Source of the DNA: Chitinophagaceae bacterium
GTDB taxonomy: Bacteria > Bacteroidota > Bacteroidia > Chitinophagales > Chitinophagaceae
Reading direction: 5' to 3'
DNA length: 64,000 bases
Assembly (NCBI GenBank): GCA_024707305.1
Contig: JANPZZ010000012.1
Span: 89,592-153,591, forward strand
Made by a program: the position numbers and the translations under genes. Of this stretch, positions 63,150-64,000 are shown piece after piece. The notes beneath the pieces were generated by a model. The model had not been told where the DNA came from. It saw only the letters and a list, made by a program, of their open reading frames with translations, and made no database searches. Every line of letters starts with the position of its first letter. The first letter of the stretch is position 1.

Positions 63150-63706
63150 ATGAAAAAGCAAAAATTTAAGGAAGGTTCAATAGTAAAATTCCTTTGAATA
63201 ATCGTCAGATAGCATTTGGCCGATTATTACCTGGATTTCATTTAGGAGTTTTGAATTCCTTTTCAGATATTTCAGATAATGAAGGACGTGAATATGACTT
63301 GGAAAAGCTTCTAGTTTCAGAGACTATTTTATATTTAAGAATATTCAAAGACGTTGTAGAGAAAAATTTCTTTCATATAATAGGTTTTAAGGAATTAACG
63401 CTAAGTGAAACTAAGCTCATCCCTCCTCATTTTGATCAAGACTTGGTTAATTTAGAGGATTGCAAAATATATTACGATGATGGAACTTCTATAGATGTAA
63501 CACCGGAAGAATGTATTGGATTAGAAGGGCCAATAATTTGGGATGCAGACGGGGTAATAGAAAGACTTAATTGTTTTATTCAAGGCAAAAAAAATCCAAT
63601 GGTCGAACTGTATAAAGTCATTTTATCCAAAGATGACCCGAGATATTTGCCTCCTCCAGGCGCATTGCGATGGGATTTTGAAAAAGAAGAGTTTTTTTCG
63701 AATTGA
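63150..63706 (+). CDS. Imm26-like immunity protein (frameshifted)
   Basis: About 185 residues from the ATG at 63150, which lies directly after the tip D stop. One A is missing near 63175; restored, it begins KKQKFKEGSIVKIPLNNRQI followed by AFGRLLPGFHLGVLNSF. The opening K-x-G-x-I-x-x-I-P-L-x-x-x-x-x-x-G-R-x-L matches Imm26-type immunity proteins. There is no signal peptide. The context (toxin tip, immunity, strong hairpin) makes the role likely; the family name is by pattern only. Confidence 0.7.
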
Positions 63707-63724
63707 TAAATTATAATATTCATA

Positions 63725-63802
63725 TATCCCTCCGTCCAACTACACCTCCCGAATTCCGATTATTTTGTAACGGTGTGGGAGGTGTAGTTGGACGGAGGGA
63801 TA
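63725..63802. repeat. Perfect 26-bp inverted repeat downstream of the immunity gene
   Basis: TATCCCTCCGTCCAACTACA at the start of the left arm (63725-63750) is matched without mismatch by the right arm (63777-63802), with 26 bases between. It can form a very stable stem. There is no T run after it on either strand, so it is not a standard intrinsic terminator, though it may still block transcription or protect RNA ends. Confidence 0.85.
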
Positions 63803-63855
63803 CATTTAAAGGTTAGCTTTCATGTCTACCTTCTAACAAATATATTTTCCTCTGA

Positions 63856-64000
63856 TTATTGATCGATGACGTCTAGAACTACGTAAATATCCAATGGCTT
63901 ATTGTTAAATACAGTGCGATTTCTGCCAATATTGCCAAACGGTGCTTGTCGGCAATATTTCCCAATAAAAATTACTATAAGTTTCAAACTGTAAACTTCA
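63856..64000 (-). other. Open minus-strand frame entering from the right edge; possibly non-coding
   Basis: A frame of 47 codons ends at a stop at 63856-63858 (PLDIYVVLDVIDQ) and is open to the window edge. No family is recognised. The same stretch contains a 9-bp inverted repeat (AATATTGCC at 63928-63936, GGCAATATT at 63951-63959), which argues for regulatory or junction DNA rather than a gene. Confidence 0.2.

Noticed and set aside
957..63180. Frameshifts as phase variation or ongoing pseudogene formation
   Set aside because: They hit unrelated genes including mazG, rseP and transposases, at short homopolymers, always by one base; a technical cause explains all of them at once. The -1 sites in the two IS3 elements are different and probably programmed.
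63725..63802. Integron attC site
   Set aside because: The box motifs fit, but the stem has no extrahelical bases or spacer asymmetry and no integron integrase or cassette array is present; kept only as a finding to check.
63856..64000. C-terminal end of a TonB receptor entering from the right
   Set aside because: No barrel-end aromatic residue or family motif; an inverted repeat lies within the frame.

Overview
The window looks like a chromosome segment of a Bacteroidota bacterium, most likely Chitinophagaceae or a close relative. The signs are a SusC-like TonB receptor paired with a DUF4249 lipoprotein, a DUF3667 protein, a bacterial GH3-family protein, the rplU-rpmA pair with a TTG-N19-TACCTTTG promoter (Bacteroidota sigma type), and a tmRNA whose tag ends YAMAA. 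The organism call is inference from gene content; no rRNA is present.

Positions 1-21,080 are ordinary chromosome. They hold a propeller sensor (cut by the left edge), a surface lipoprotein, the DUF4249/TonB receptor pair, a YD-motif protein, a DUF3667 membrane protein, mazG, an NtrY-like histidine kinase, a PolX/PHP protein with a decayed polymerase site, a histone H1-like protein, rpmA, rplU, GH3, dxr, rseP and ssrA.

From 21,083 to beyond the right edge lies a probable genomic island, with a tyrosine recombinase directly behind the 3' end of ssrA. Its first part (22-30 kb) encodes a lipoprotein and three secreted surface proteins that share one N-terminal module; two of them carry 20 YadA-head-like repeats of 17 residues. 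Its second part (29.7-51.9 kb) is a same-strand run: a secreted OB-fold-like protein, a coiled-coil/beta-rich outer-membrane candidate, a FnIII-like protein, a giant YD/PA14 protein (about 2,600 aa), a LolA-like protein, a giant Rhs protein (about 3,100 aa) with an internal Cys-rich repeat array and a nuclease-like C-terminal tip, then an overlapping immunity gene. This looks like a Bacteroidota Rhs/Tc-like polymorphic toxin locus.

Positions 52-64 kb are the silent-cassette zone. Orphan Rhs tips on both strands, with immunity candidates, are mixed with IS elements: an IS66 remnant, an IS407-type IS3 element cut by an IS21 element, a second deleted IS66 remnant cut by another IS3 element, and an IS256 element that truncates an immunity gene.

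About 33 single-base frameshifts, nearly all in homopolymers, break otherwise intact reading frames, including mazG, rseP, the kinase and the IS genes. I read these as uncorrected long-read sequencing errors and report such genes as single coding units spanning the break.
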